A stretch of DNA of 64,000 bases from Cryptomeria japonica (lineage: Eukaryota; Streptophyta; Pinopsida; Cupressales; Cupressaceae). Where the stretch lies: the NCBI RefSeq assembly GCF_030272615.1, contig NC_081405.1:474082008-474146007 (forward strand), written 5' to 3'. The notes under the pieces were generated by a model. The model had not been told where the DNA came from, made no database searches, and saw nothing but the letters and a program-made list of their open reading frames with translations. This document shows, piece by piece, positions 12,156 through 22,720 of the stretch (position 1 is its first letter; every line of letters begins with the position of its first letter). The position numbers were made by a program, and so were the translations under genes.

Positions 12156-13705
12156 TGTTAGTTAGATGAGGGGGGGGGGGTGTGAATCAAATAACCTCAA
12201 TAATGATTACTCTAATTTGATTCAACCTCGGTAGCATTTACTTGATATGCAACTTATGACTGTAAATCATTCAAACTCATAAATAGATAAACATGAAACA
12301 TTAAATCACATTTGACACCAGATTTAATGTTGAAACACTAATAGGGAAAAACCACTGTGGGATTTCAGACCCACAAGAAAATATACTCTCCTAGAGTATG
12401 CTTGGTAAAAGCAAATCCTGTTAAAGATTACATACACATTGCTAGATGTGACCCAGTCAAGGGATTTCCCTTAGATCTATTAGAATCTTCACTTTGTTAG
12501 AAGTGACCTTGTCAAAGGATTTCAAACACTCATTCAGAATGTTACCTTCCAAGAGGATTTACAAATAAGACTATTAAATCCACTCGGTTAAGAGATTTCC
12601 TATCACTTACAAAAATAAATAACAATAATAAAATGTATCTACAACTTCACATCTAAAATGTTAAAGTAGATTCTATATGCTCAATGTGCTCAAGATAATC
12701 TTGTCATAAGACTTATCTTTCTCCTTGCTGGGCTTCTCAATCTATTCTTCAATCAAATCTTCAATCTTTTGTACTTGGTAATCACTTTTGTAGCATCATT
12801 GTGCTTCAGTTTGCCTGCATCTTTTTTTAACAACATTACTTTATTTATAAGCAATTCTCAACTACTTAATCTCTTTAATCACATTTCCCATGATTAATCT
12901 TAGCCATCAGATCTTCAAACTTGACTAGGTTCATTGTATCCTTAGATCTAAGAAACATTTTATCTTGCCTTGAAACTTGTATACCTTTCTTGGTACTTAT
13001 GCTCTGTTAGGACCATTCAATCTGTGTTGTAGATCTTACTCTCGAATTTTAATTGTTGTTGATCCTTAACAAACTTCTTGCATGACATTCCTATCTTCAA
13101 TAAACCTCCAGCTCATTGGCATCCTTCATTTAATAATATATACACTTATTTAATGCATTTTGTTACTGCTCGATTGATACTCGAATAATACTAAACTTCA
13201 CTCGGCAGACATTATCTTCTTGGTGACTTTTTCTTTCATTAACCGACACTGGTAACCTTGGAGTTTACCGACTAGCTCCTTGCTTGGTAAAATAGAATAG
13301 TATCAATCCTTTACTCATTCTATTACATGAAATCTTTTCCCCTTCTTGTTCAGTCTTCAAATACATATATATGGGATATCATAACAATCAAAACATCTTA
13401 ATCTCATCACTGTGTAACTCGGTAATAGTTGCCCATTGAATAGCTTATTATTCCCCTCTATTTTCACATTCTTTCTATGTCACTTACTGACATCTTTATA
13501 ATCATCAAAACATACTTTTTAAGATATGGCAACATCATACTGAATCAGAAAATCAATTGCTTGACATCAATGACAAAATAATAATATTAAGACATTAATC
13601 ATCCTTTATCAATTAAATCAATCATCTCCAACAACCTTCTCGGTATCATCAACCATCAAACTTATTGTAATGCCAAAAATCTCCCAACTTATTGTAATGC
13701 CAATA
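12156..13705 (-). repeat. 5' LTR of Copia A
   Basis: This is the partner of 6045-7591. It ends AATGCCAATA, where a C-to-T change has spoiled the terminal CA. A run of G near 12,170 precedes GTGAATCA. The duplication GTTTT follows at 13,706. Confidence 0.92.
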
Positions 13706-14277
13706 GTTTTTTCATTAATGTCAACACTAGTTGTTTGGATGCTTTACCAACACCCTTCTGGTCTTGGTAGGATGAGTGGTTTCTGGTTAACTAGGATCCG
13801 CCATGATCCTATAGGCTCAGGTATAATCTGGTTATGGAATTGGCTTGTTCATGATACTTATACTCATATTTGGTCAATTGGTTTTGGTCTGGTGATTGGA
13901 TGCTATCCTGCTTTCTTAGAAGATTGGTTTCTGGTTCTGGTGAGGGTTTCACTGGTAGAGCTTTTAGTGGAGATCTTTGATGAATTGTATAAGTGGTGTT
14001 GGTGCAGCTTCTGATGGAGTTTCTGGATGTTGTTGGTGATCATGTTCGAGACTTGGAGGTTGGAGATCATTGCTGAAGCATGTGGACCTATACTTGGTCC
14101 CAATTGATCTAGGTTATGGACCAAATTTAATGTAACATGTGGATAGGACCTATTGATGTATTTTTGGGATGTCTTATGTGTTGATATTACTTTCTTGGTC
14201 TAAGGCTGACATGGTTTGTAATTATGTAATCTATTATTGTCTGGTGATTGACCTAATTGTTTATGGTTGAGGGTTTG

Positions 14278-14285
14278 TATAAATA
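14278..14285 (+). promoter_or_regulatory. TATA box of solo LTR S2
   Basis: TATAAATA in the context GGGTTTGTATAAATAGATG lies about 590 bp before the LTR end, a normal place for the U3/R promoter of a Copia LTR transcribed on the + strand. Confidence 0.55.
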
Positions 14286-15796
14286 GATGTAAGATCTCAT
14301 TGAATATCATCATGGTTAATGTAAGAGGTCATGGTCAAGGGATGCAATGTGTGAATAATGTAATATCATTTAGGCAGAGGAGTTGGTCAATCATTGAAGA
14401 TAGAATTGGGCTTATGTAAGAGGATTTAGTCCTCCAGTATTGAGCTTAACCAGAATTGTACTCTGGCATAGGAGATGCTATCTTTTGTAGTTCAACACTT
14501 CTCTGGATTGTAGTCTGGATTTATATGTAGTCAGTGAGGCTCTTTTTGTGATGAGCAGTGTGCTCTAGGTTGTTGGCCTTCCTGCAAAAGCAGACCCCTT
14601 CATTGTAATTCACATACTTACTACAGAAGTATTATCTAACTGTGGGTAGGCTTCCCACCATGGCTTTTCCCTTTACCAGGTTTTCCACGTACAAATATTG
14701 GTATTCTATATTCTGTGATTACTGTTTATGATTAATTGGATTAACTGCTATTCCATTATTATTGTTTTGGATTCTAGTATTAAAGTTTTAATTGGTGAAT
14801 ATTCTTGTAGTTTGTGACAACTGATTCACCCCCCCCTCTCAGTTGTCTTCTAGTTATCTGAACTGTATAACAAAAACATAATATAAATTTCATTAATAAA
14901 TCAACAAATAATTTTAACTAACTAATTACAATAATTGATTAATCTATTTAACCATAAAAATGCTTTTAATCATTTATTACTAATTTAATTTTATAACCGC
15001 AATATCCAATAATTATTAGTATCCATAAGGTATTAACAATTAATTACTCATTAAAAATCATAAGAAGAGAATAATTTAAAATCACGAATGCATTATACAC
15101 AACTCAACAAAATAAAGTAGAGACACGACTTGCATACCAACATAGGGAAGCTTGACAGATGACTGACAATGCTCACTATCGAGCAAGGATAGGGATGGCA
15201 TTTAGGGCCTTAACACTATCTCCTCCACTTCCATCAGATTAATTAGGTATGCTAAGACCTATGGAACTAGGTGAAGTCAGTACCTTGTACTTGTAATTAC
15301 TACATCACCAAACCAGGCATACATATATATATTCAAACATGATAGACACACCAGCAAAGGAGAATCGTGACATTCCATGTCTCACCAAAGTGAGTGAAGG
15401 AAAATCATCTCCTCACACCACATACACTATCCACACATACATGATGACATATACATAACGTATCTCACACATAAAGTAAACGTGTTAGCCCATGGTTAGT
15501 AACCCAATAAAATTAATATCTAATCATCAATAAAGAAATAATGCATAAACAACATTCACTAAATCTCAAATCAAAGCATAAACTAACATAGCATAATATC
15601 TGAATAAAACATCACCACATAATGTATCCACAAATATCCACTGAAAAAGTCAACAATGGTCAAAATAATTATCTAAAAAGTCTAATCGAGGGAGGGGTAC
15701 TAAAAAACCAGTGAAAACAATGGAGATTTGAAAAGATCCTTAAAAGAACATACACTTCATGTTAGATTAGGACCAAAACTACTATTATTTTCATGA

Positions 15797-16123
15797 GTGT
15801 TTATTGTGTTCTTGTCAGATATAAAAAAAACATCTTGCAAAAATATCAACAAAGTCAAAAATTACTTTACAAATTGCAAAAATAAAAAAATCCCACAAAA
15901 TAGCACATTTGACTATTTTTGTGGTGTAGAGGACATTTCCTATGGCACATATGATTTTTCTATTAGTGCATTTACGCATAAAAGTGGCACATTTGAACCC
16001 TTAAGTAGTGCATACAACCAAAGAAGTGGCACATTTGATCAAAAGTTTGGCACATATAAATTAGCGCATCTGAGACAGAGGCTATTTCCAAGCAAGTTTT
16101 CAAAAATCCAAAAATTGATCTGA
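15797..16123 (+). pseudogene. Leader reading frame of the Tat-like element with GTF repeats
   Basis: This is an open + strand frame of 108 codons with an internal repeat: the words GTYDF, SGTFEP, SGTFDQ and GTYK recur every 10-15 residues (DNA word GTGGCACATTTGA). It precedes the gag of the Tat-like element, which often has a leader ORF in this position. No domain is recognised. The repeat may be a decayed low-complexity part of a leader protein, or only a DNA minisatellite. Confidence 0.35.
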
Positions 16124-16939
16124 ATACCCTTTTAGGTGATCTTTTAGATTCAACTATCACAGATCATATTTCTTCCAAAAATATCAGAGGAAAATTAACT
16201 AGGGATATAAGTTGCACATTTTCAACCAATACCAACATCAAATACTTAGTCTCTCTATCCAAGTTAGTCAAATCAATCTCGTTCCCAAAATCCAGATACA
16301 TCATCCTTCATCAAGGAGCTTTATTACATCATTTGACACACTTAGTCACATCAATAGGGGAATATTGAACCCTCTATTTGACTTAGTAGGCTTGAGTATC
16401 CAAACAAGGTATTTGTTATCAAATCAACCTATCAACAACAACTTTGATCACTTGTATGACCACTCCTCAACATTTAAAAAGGAAGAATCTCTGTCAAAAG
16501 ACCAAGCTGAAAATGAGACAACTTAGTCAAAAGGAATTCATAAAGAGAAGGAATTTTCTCTACACAAACTGAGATCTCTTCCTAAAATATCACACTTTCT
16601 TGCACCACTTTCATGTCTATCTACATAGTAAAGGAACTTAATTTGATGAAGAATCTTTAAAAACGCATGCCTTGGAACAAAATTCAACTAACGCCTCAAC
16701 AAAGGAGGAAAGATCCAACTTATCTTATCGACTTGAAGATCCAATCACTTATTGAATCAAATCAATAACATACCAGTTTTTACATGATCCCATAAAAACA
16801 ACAAGTGAGACACACAACCAGAATAAAGAATGGGACATAGAGAAACTAACACTTGTAAAAGTACCTAAATATAAATGCAGATGATATAACGAATGACATT
16901 GTCGAAGAAGCCCAACAAGACCATGGCCTACAAAAACTC
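16124..16939 (+). other. Degenerate 5' gag region of the Tat-like element
   Basis: A 104-codon open stretch (16,212-16,526) and surrounding DNA with stops lie between the leader frame and the recognisable gag. The region is A- and C-rich on the + strand like the gag that follows, so it probably belongs to the same element. I recognise no domain. Confidence 0.35.
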
Positions 16940-17885
16940 ATGGAGAAACTTCTTGAAACAGACAAACAAAAATACTTCCTACTGCTATGTAGCAGAAGTG
17001 TGAAAATCCCTGAGGATTTTGACATGCATCAATCAAAGCAAACTAAGCACATAAATAGGACAAAATTGAGAGCATACACCTACAACACCACCGAACATGA
17101 CAATACAAATGATCATGATAACACTAATGACCAAGGCAACACTAATGATCAGGATAACACGAACAATAGTGGTACCAACAATGAAAATAATCCCCTTACT
17201 GCACTTACGCAACAACTACAAGCGCTTCAACAACAAATGTGATACATGCAACAAGGGACCACAACAAGATACTCTTTAGAGGATATTTGTCCCTATCCAT
17301 CTGATAGAAGTTTAAATATGGTGCCATTCCCACCAAATTCTGAAATACCAAAGTATGACAAATACAATGGTAAAAGTGATCCCCATGATCATGTAAGGGA
17401 ATTTTGTACAATGAGCTTGGAGTTTGCTCACAATGACACCTACATGATTAGGTTTATTCCAAGAAGCCTAGGAGGACAAATGATGGAATGGCTTTCAAAA
17501 CTCACACCTCCCATTAGATCATTTGAAGAGTTGGTGAACAAGTTTGTTTCACAATACTCTTATAACATTCAACATGAGGTCACCATGCTTGATCTTTTCA
17601 ACGCAAGACAAAAGAATAATGAACCATTCATGATGTTCTTACAGAGATGGAGATTATTGGTCTCTAGATATCCCCGATCCATACCTGAAAAAGGAGAAAA
17701 TGGAAATATTTGTAGACAATATAAATGACGAGATGAGTTATCAACTTAAACTACAATGTCTACCTAGTTTTCAAAAGTTGATTGACAATGGCATCCAGAT
17801 AGAAGAGGCCTTAATAAAAAAAGGAGTTTTGAAATTTTCTAAGGAAGGTGTCAGTTCATCAAAAAACAACTATAGCAACAACTAA
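16940..17885 (+). pseudogene. Tat/Ogre-like gag, N-terminal and core part
   Basis: The N-terminal part has an Asn/Asp/Thr-rich repeat (NTNDHD, NTNDQG, NTNDQD) followed by LTQQLQALQQQM. After a stop (TGA at 17,240) comes a Retrotrans_gag-type core from 17,246: YDKYNGKSDPHDHVREF, then WLSKLTPPIRSFEELVNKF and FNARQKNNEPFMMFLQRW. This is the classic layout of the Ty3 gag of the Tat lineage, which forms the virus-like particle. A frameshift near 17,700 moves it to the frame ending at 17,885 (LPSFQKLIDNGIQIEEALI). The region is a pseudogene because of stops and frame changes. Confidence 0.75.
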
Positions 17886-17988
17886 TACAACAACAAGAAC
17901 TCAGACAAATCCAAATTTTGGACAAGGAACAAAAATATTGTCAATGATGGTGTAGTTCGAAGGAAGTTCACACCTTTGGGACAATCTC

Positions 17989-18750
17989 TTGAATCACCAT
18001 TTCAAGAATAGTTGGCACACAAACTCATTACATTTCCAAATACAAGGGGATTTTAAACCACAAGTCAAACTTTCATGGTGGAATGACACACACCACTGCG
18101 AGTATCACATAAACAAAGGGCATCGGACAAATGATTGCCTAAGGTTGAAAAACTTGGTCCAAGATTTACTAGACAAAGGTGATATAATAGTAGATGGACA
18201 CAAAACCAATAATGATCATGAAGCATTCAAGAATCCACTTCCTAATTATGAAAAAGGAACATCATCATACTCAAACAAAAAAGGGGCCTATATAAATGAT
18301 GTATACAACAACACCATCAATCACATCTTAGCATATGACAATCAGATCAATGTCATTACTATCAAGGACAAGCAAGAGAAAGTCCTAGTAAATGTGACTA
18401 CATGGGCCTAATGCAAGTATGTTTTGAAAGGAAACACTTCCAACATGTCTACTCCTCTAAAAGAGAAATATAGCCTAGTAGATCAATTAAAGAAAACACC
18501 AGCCCACATATCAATATTAGAGCTTCTCAAGATCTCACCAACACACAAGGATATTCTGAGAAAAGCTCTTGTTGACACTACGATTCCAAATAACAAGGAT
18601 ATTGATCGATTCCAAGCCATCATGGGGCATTTTGTTTTGATTGGTAATATACATTTATTTTTATTAAGAAGTAAATTGAAGTACATACTAAATCATCATT
18701 CATCCAAACCACCATTTGAAAACAACACCACCCTGCCAAAACCATATTGA
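17989..18750 (+). pseudogene. Tat/Ogre-like gag C-terminus and pre-protease region
   Basis: It contains CEYHINKGHRTNDCLRLKN, the zinc-knuckle-like CXYHXXXGHXTXXC signature of Tat/Ogre gag proteins, then LVQDLLDKGDI. After a stop near 18,410 it continues with YSLVDQLKKTPAHISILELL and SPTHKDILRKAL, which correspond to the conserved stretch just upstream of the Tat protease. No protease active site (D[ST]G) follows before the sequence changes to the LINE. Confidence 0.75.
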
Positions 18751-19092
18751 TCTTCAAACAGAGACATAAAAGAACCTACTCCACCCCACTGTAGAAAACA
18801 TTTCAATGCATCATGCCTCTTTGATATTAACATTTTATTAGAGAAGAAAACTAAACAGTAATTAAGGAAAAAAAATTAATGTACCAAGGGGTACCATTGA
18901 TCATCAACCATCTACAACATCTTGAGAGCTCGAAGCATCTACCAACCCTGAACCATCAATTGCACCACCCTACTCAACCTTTCTTGCCAGCTCTGTAGAG
19001 AGCCATCTAGTGATAGGCCTCCTTCTTTGCATCTTGTCCACCAACCTAGCCTTCACCCTTGCCTGTCGGATGATTTCATCAAGATCCATTAT

Positions 19093-19740
19093 CTAAACAT
19101 AAACCACCAAGCCTTCCCATTCTCTCCTAACATCATCTCTAGACTGAGCTTTGACCTCCTCTTGGCATCGAAGAAATGGAATTTGAGAGTGCATAGCCTG
19201 CAACTCAGTATTTTTCTCTGAAATATCTTCAGACAGGTTAAATCCCCAACCTAAAATGACCCATTCCAACAAAGACTCCAAATTTAACAAGTAAGCATGC
19301 AGAACAATCATCCTCAACACCTTCCTCACTTCCTCACACACATATCCCAACTCCAATCCCCAAGCCATGATTAGAGAAAAAATGTTTTCTCTGGACTGAT
19401 ACTTATGGCCGATTACTGCCACCTCCTCACCTAAAACCAACTAAACCGCTTTCAAGAATAGAGGGTCCTTTGCCAGAAACATTTTTTCAAGCTTCTTCAT
19501 TGGGATGGGACCCCAAAAGGCTGGCATAAATATTGAATACCTCAGGGTAAAGTTTGCTTCCATTATAGACATCCTCATAAAACAAATTGCACAAAAAATC
19601 ATCGAGCTCTGCCAAAGACCTGTAGCATTCACCACCAAACTCACAAAAAATACACATTTAATACGTGAATATACAAGATTAGAAATTAAGTAGGCACACT
19701 CCACAACTGCTGCCATTTCAGAGAGCATTCTGCACTGAAT
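19093..19740 (-). pseudogene. Unrecognised frame downstream of the LINE RNase H
   Basis: Two - strand segments in the same frame (19,441-19,728 and 19,093-19,440) are separated by a single stop at 19,441. The frame seems to continue past 19,093 through a further stop with basic residues (RQARVKARL, RRRPITRWLS). It has no catalytic motif that I recognise. Its position after RNase H suggests a C-terminal extension of the LINE ORF2 or a captured 3' gene. The hydrophobic first part could also be chance. Confidence 0.3.
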
Positions 19741-19745
19741 TCCCG

Positions 19746-20514
19746 TTAACTCAAACTAGACTTACAACTTTGGGTAAAAATCCGGCCACAAGTCACACAT
19801 ATCAAATTTGCAGGAGTACATTCTTGGCAGGGTGTCTTAAATCCATCGCATGATGCAATCATGACAATTTGACCACCCCACCTCCCCTTTGGAAGGTTCA
19901 CATGCCACATTTTAAATACCGTCATCAATGACATTCCCACCTCTTTTCACATGAGAAATTCAAAAATCTTGGAAGGATTTTAACTTTTCACAAATTATAT
20001 GTATGAACTTATTTAGTTTCCAACATGAGGTATCACCTTTGATCAGGGCATTGATCACTACCTGGGAATCCCCTTCCAAGTGGACTTTTAATGCCTTCAT
20101 GTTTACTTCTAAGTCTTTTGCTAACAAGGCCACTTGAGCCTCTACCTCATTATTGGTTTCATCTTGTAATCTTCTAGCTCCTATAAAAAGGATCTTCCCC
20201 TCATCATTAAAGGCCACACATCCCGCACCTGAAGTGCCTAGATTCCCTTTTGAGGTCCCATCAAAGTTAATGTTCACCCAACCCCTCTCCGACTTTGACC
20301 ATGTCACTACATCAGCTTCAAGAGGAAAACTCACTGGATTAACCCTAGGAAACCCATGAATAGGTCTGAGCTTGATGAGAGGCCATCTTTCTAGGATGGA
20401 ACTGTCATTCAAACTATAGGGGTGTTTCATAAAGTTATGGTTAACTGTCACTAATGAAACCACTTCTGAGATGGCCCTCTCCACCCTACCACACATTCTG
20501 TCTAGTCCCTCCAT
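19746..20514 (-). pseudogene. LINE RNase H domain (RVT_3 type)
   Basis: The motif WVNINFDGTSKGNLGTSGAG with the first catalytic Asp, then NNEVEAQVALLAKDL with the Glu, and LEGDSQVVINAL with the second Asp, define a plant-type RNase H of the RVT_3 family. It ends near the C-terminal HVKRE word, where a frameshift moves the frame to the segment at 19,746-19,940. The domain removes RNA from the RNA-DNA hybrid during LINE retrotransposition. The three acidic residues are intact but the gene is broken upstream and downstream. Confidence 0.85.
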
Positions 20515-21170
20515 TTTGTCCTAAAATTCTCCTCTTCCTTTGTTTCCACAATTCGGAGATAACAATGGAATGCGAGACCATCCCTACACTTGACAAGACT
20601 GATTTACTATTCTCTAAAAACCAACTTTTAAGAAGATCAGAAATATTATCTGGGAGAGGGATCGACCACCCTAACTTACCCAATACGAACCTCCAAACAC
20701 CCTGAGCCAAGTCACATTTTAAAAATAGATGATCCAGTGATTCCTCTTGTTCTTTACACATAACACATTGGAAAGGACCATTGAATCCCAAACATAGCAT
20801 TCTATCTCCCATTAGGATCCTCCTCTTTAGAAAAAACCAGATAAAAACTCTCGCCTTGGGAAGACACTTATAGCTCCAGCATAGTTTTGAAGGCCAATTA
20901 GGTTGGACATCTACGTTCTCAAAAATGTTGTATCCAATTTTTATTGAATAAGCACCCGATTTTGAGCCACACCATTTTATAAAATCATCTTTCAGGCCAA
21001 GGATTGGGGAGCACTCTTCTAAAATATTTTGAAAACACCTCTTTTTCTAGGAAGATAATAGCAACACCTCAACATCTTTCCATTTCCAAACATAAACTCC
21101 ATTACATCACTCTAAATATAAGTAATCCTTAAATTTGTATCCCTAATAGCCTCAGATACCTATTTAGTGA
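20486..21170 (-). pseudogene. LINE zinc-binding region (zf-RVT) of ORF2
   Basis: The upstream part reads GAYSIKIGYNIFE, then WSYKCLPKARVFIWFFLKRRI. The zinc-binding core follows, with CVMCKEQEESLDHLFLKC (CX2C...HX4C pattern). This is the zf-RVT module between reverse transcriptase and RNase H of plant LINEs. The frame is open from about 20,870 to 20,486. The segment is cut on its upstream side at 21,181. Confidence 0.85.
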
Positions 21171-21599
21171 GAGCTATATCTGTTGAACACTAAGTTGTTG
21201 GCATTATGTGAACCAGTATAAGGACATAATGATATTGTATGTTGTCATTGATGTCAATATGTGATATGAAGTGAACCGGCATATGTGATATGTGAGAAGA
21301 GAGAACCGGCATGTGTGTGAACTGGTATATATGCCAAAGTGAAACGGTGTATTTGCTCAAGGTGAACTGGCATGCAATTATGGGAACTGGCACATGGAAG
21401 CACTATGTGACTACTGATTGGTAGGTAGTTTCCACTTCAGGATTTCTAGTTGGAGTATCTCAAGCCTATGTAACTCAATCGATGATCTTTGTGTGATGAG
21501 TTAGCAGTATAATGAAGAACAGATCATGTTGCCACGTAAGCCCTATGCACGTGAAGGATCTTGCATGAAGAAGACTATTCCTATCTACCTCGGGAATGT

Positions 21600-21607
21600 G
21601 CGAAGTT
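21600..21607. other. Target site duplication, left copy (hAT-like insertion)
   Basis: GCGAAGTT is repeated exactly at 35,646-35,653. The next base is T on both sides, so a 9-bp reading (GCGAAGTTT) is equally possible. The uninterrupted 3' LTR has TGAAGTT here once. Confidence 0.85.
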
Positions 21608-21740
21608 TAGGGAAAACTTTAAGAAACCCCCCCCTTGGACAAGGTGTAAAAACTTGGTGAAAGTTGTATAATTCCCAAGGAAAATTTTAATTTTATAGGC
21701 GAATTTTTGTGGTTTACAGAGAAAAAAATAATCCCCATTA

Positions 21741-21930
21741 GCGAATTGTAATGTTTTTAAAACCCCAAAAATATTTGCATGGGTGAATTGTAATGTTTTT
21801 AAAACCAGAAAAATATTTGCATTGGTGATTTCAACTTATTTTCAAACCATTAAAAACAAATATTGGTGATTTCAAGCTATTTTCAAACCATAAAAATAAA
21901 AATATTGGTGATTTCAAGATATTAACTTTA
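21741..21930 (+). repeat. Subterminal tandem repeat, 42-bp unit, about 4.5 copies
   Basis: Units start at 21,741, 21,783, 21,825, 21,866 and 21,908, beginning GCGAATTG, GTGAATTG or GTGATTTC and containing AAAACC(A/C) and AAATATTG. The unit start resembles the GGCGAATT words near the right end of the insertion. Repeated subterminal words are typical binding sites for the transposase of DNA transposons; that role is inference. Confidence 0.8.
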
Positions 21931-21959
21931 AGTCATTAAAACACGTGGAACGCAGTCGT

Positions 21960-22720
21960 CATCTCTCTGCCTGGAAGACTACCCATTAGGGAATCTCGTG
22001 ACCTAGCGACAAGCCCTTATGACTCTCTCTATCTCCAACTCGCAAGCTGAAAATGCTAAGCCTTCGTAACCTCGAGATCTAGCGACTGAGGGAAACTGAA
22101 TTGCCACTCGCCAATTCTTGACCACAAAATGTTAAGTCCTCATCATCGCAGTGACTTGGAGATAGTGGTAACTTTAACCCTTGTCGCGTACTCACCAACA
22201 TAAAACTGTTTATCTCTTAACTGCTAGCAATTCACTCGCAAGCTCGTGGCTTGATCAGGTCTTCAGACATTTAACTTCACGAGCTGGCGATAACCATTAA
22301 ACCTAACCACAAACTGTCTAGTCACTAGCTCATGACCTAAAAATGCTAGCATTAAACAAACATGAGAGCTAGCAACAACTGTATGAAATGAGTTACTCGC
22401 TAACTCTTGCGGCTATAATGTATGACATCAGACCAACTCGAGACCTCGCGACCAAAGAAATTTCACTAACAATCTATATTGTTTTATTTGCTAAGCTCGG
22501 TAACATAAAACGCTAACATCCAAAAAGCCTGAGACTTCACGATGTAAACCCAAACCAACTTGTTTCCAGCTCGCGGCTTGATCACATCTTCAAACATTTT
22601 ACCTCGCGAGCTAGCGATAACAATAAAACTTAACCACAAACTATCTGGTCGCTAGCTCGTGGCTTGATCATGTCTTCAGACATTTTACCTCGCGAGCTAG
22701 CGATAACCATAAGGCTTGGA
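21960..22720. repeat. Left array of GCGAGCTAGCGA-like words
   Basis: At least six degenerate words such as GCGAGCTAGCGATAAC, CCTAGCGACAAGCCC and ATCTAGCGACTGAG occur here, some as the reverse complement (GGTCGCTAGCTCGTGG). They are spaced by A-rich words such as AAAATGCTAA. The segment 22,448-22,570 is matched in the same orientation by 29,748-29,860 in the right array. It is CpG-rich compared with all surrounding DNA. No coding capacity is seen. Confidence 0.75.

Larger units (their letters stand above)
6045..13705 (-). mobile_element. Complete Ty1/Copia element A
   Basis: This is a 7.66-kb element with two LTRs of 1547 and 1550 bp, a primer binding site, and gag, protease, integrase, RT and RNase H in the Copia order on the - strand. 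A perfect 5-bp duplication GTTTT flanks it (6040-6044 and 13,706-13,710). It lies inside solo LTR S2. The pol wording (a GEIKFFIGLQI-like motif, DSGCSHHM-type protease) resembles the SIRE/Maximus side of Copia, from memory. The coding region is broken by several stops and one frameshift, so the element should not be autonomous. Confidence 0.9.
6000..14872 (+). mobile_element. Solo LTR S2 (Copia-type), interrupted by Copia A
   Basis: The left piece (TGTTGGCC at 6000 to 6044) and the right piece (13,706-14,872, ending GTATAACA) join across the GTTTT duplication of Copia A to give one LTR-like unit of about 1.2 kb. The right piece has the layout of the other Copia LTRs here: a TATA box (14,278), the block ending in GGTTTTCCACGT (about 14,679-14,693), then TGATTCACCCCCCCCTCTC near the 3' end. 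The possible flanks AAAAT (5995-5999) and AAAAC (14,873-14,877) differ at one base, so the ends are less certain than for A, D and G. No internal coding region belongs to it. Confidence 0.6.
3155..15704. mobile_element. Solo LTR S1 (Gypsy-type), itself interrupted
   Basis: It starts TGTAACGCCCC and ends GGGGTACTAAA, one base away from a canonical ...TACTACA end. It is flanked by a perfect 5-bp duplication AAACC (3150-3154 and 15705-15709). Its own sequence is 3155-5999 plus about 14873-15704 (about 3.7 kb); the middle belongs to S2 and Copia A. No primer binding site, polypurine tract or coding region adjoins it, so it is best read as a solo LTR left by LTR-LTR recombination. Like the LTRs of element G, it carries a TA-rich tract followed by a GC-rich hairpin block. 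Short ORFs inside it (for example 4092-4496) show no homology that I recognise. Confidence 0.7.
2425..18850 (+). mobile_element. Decayed Ty3/Gypsy element, Tat/Ogre-like, split by nested insertions
   Basis: Two parts of one + strand element lie on either side of solo LTR S1. The left part (about 2425-3154) has no coding capacity and reads like LTR or leader DNA. The right part (from 15,710) holds a degenerate leader frame and a gag of the Tat/Ogre type. Joining the flanks of S1 at its AAACC duplication gives continuous sequence, so both parts should belong to one locus. No protease core, reverse transcriptase or integrase is visible before the - strand LINE begins near 18,880, so the element is truncated. 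The outer boundaries are uncertain, and TGTTTGTTGG at 2425 is only a candidate start. Confidence 0.5.
18880..21180 (-). mobile_element. LINE 3' part (L1-type, RNase H-bearing)
   Basis: The - strand order zf-RVT, RNase H, C-terminal region is that of a plant L1-type LINE ORF2 3' half. The reverse transcriptase itself is not present. The upstream part is cut at 21,181, where an LTR (X) begins. The 3' boundary near 18,880 is approximate, with a short TGTACC/GGTACC palindrome and a T-poor, A-rich tract near 18,860. The element is decayed by stops and frameshifts. Confidence 0.65.

Noticed and set aside
19441-19693. + strand ORF at 19,505-19,693 opposite the LINE frame
   Set aside because: It is the shadow of the - strand frame that follows RNase H.
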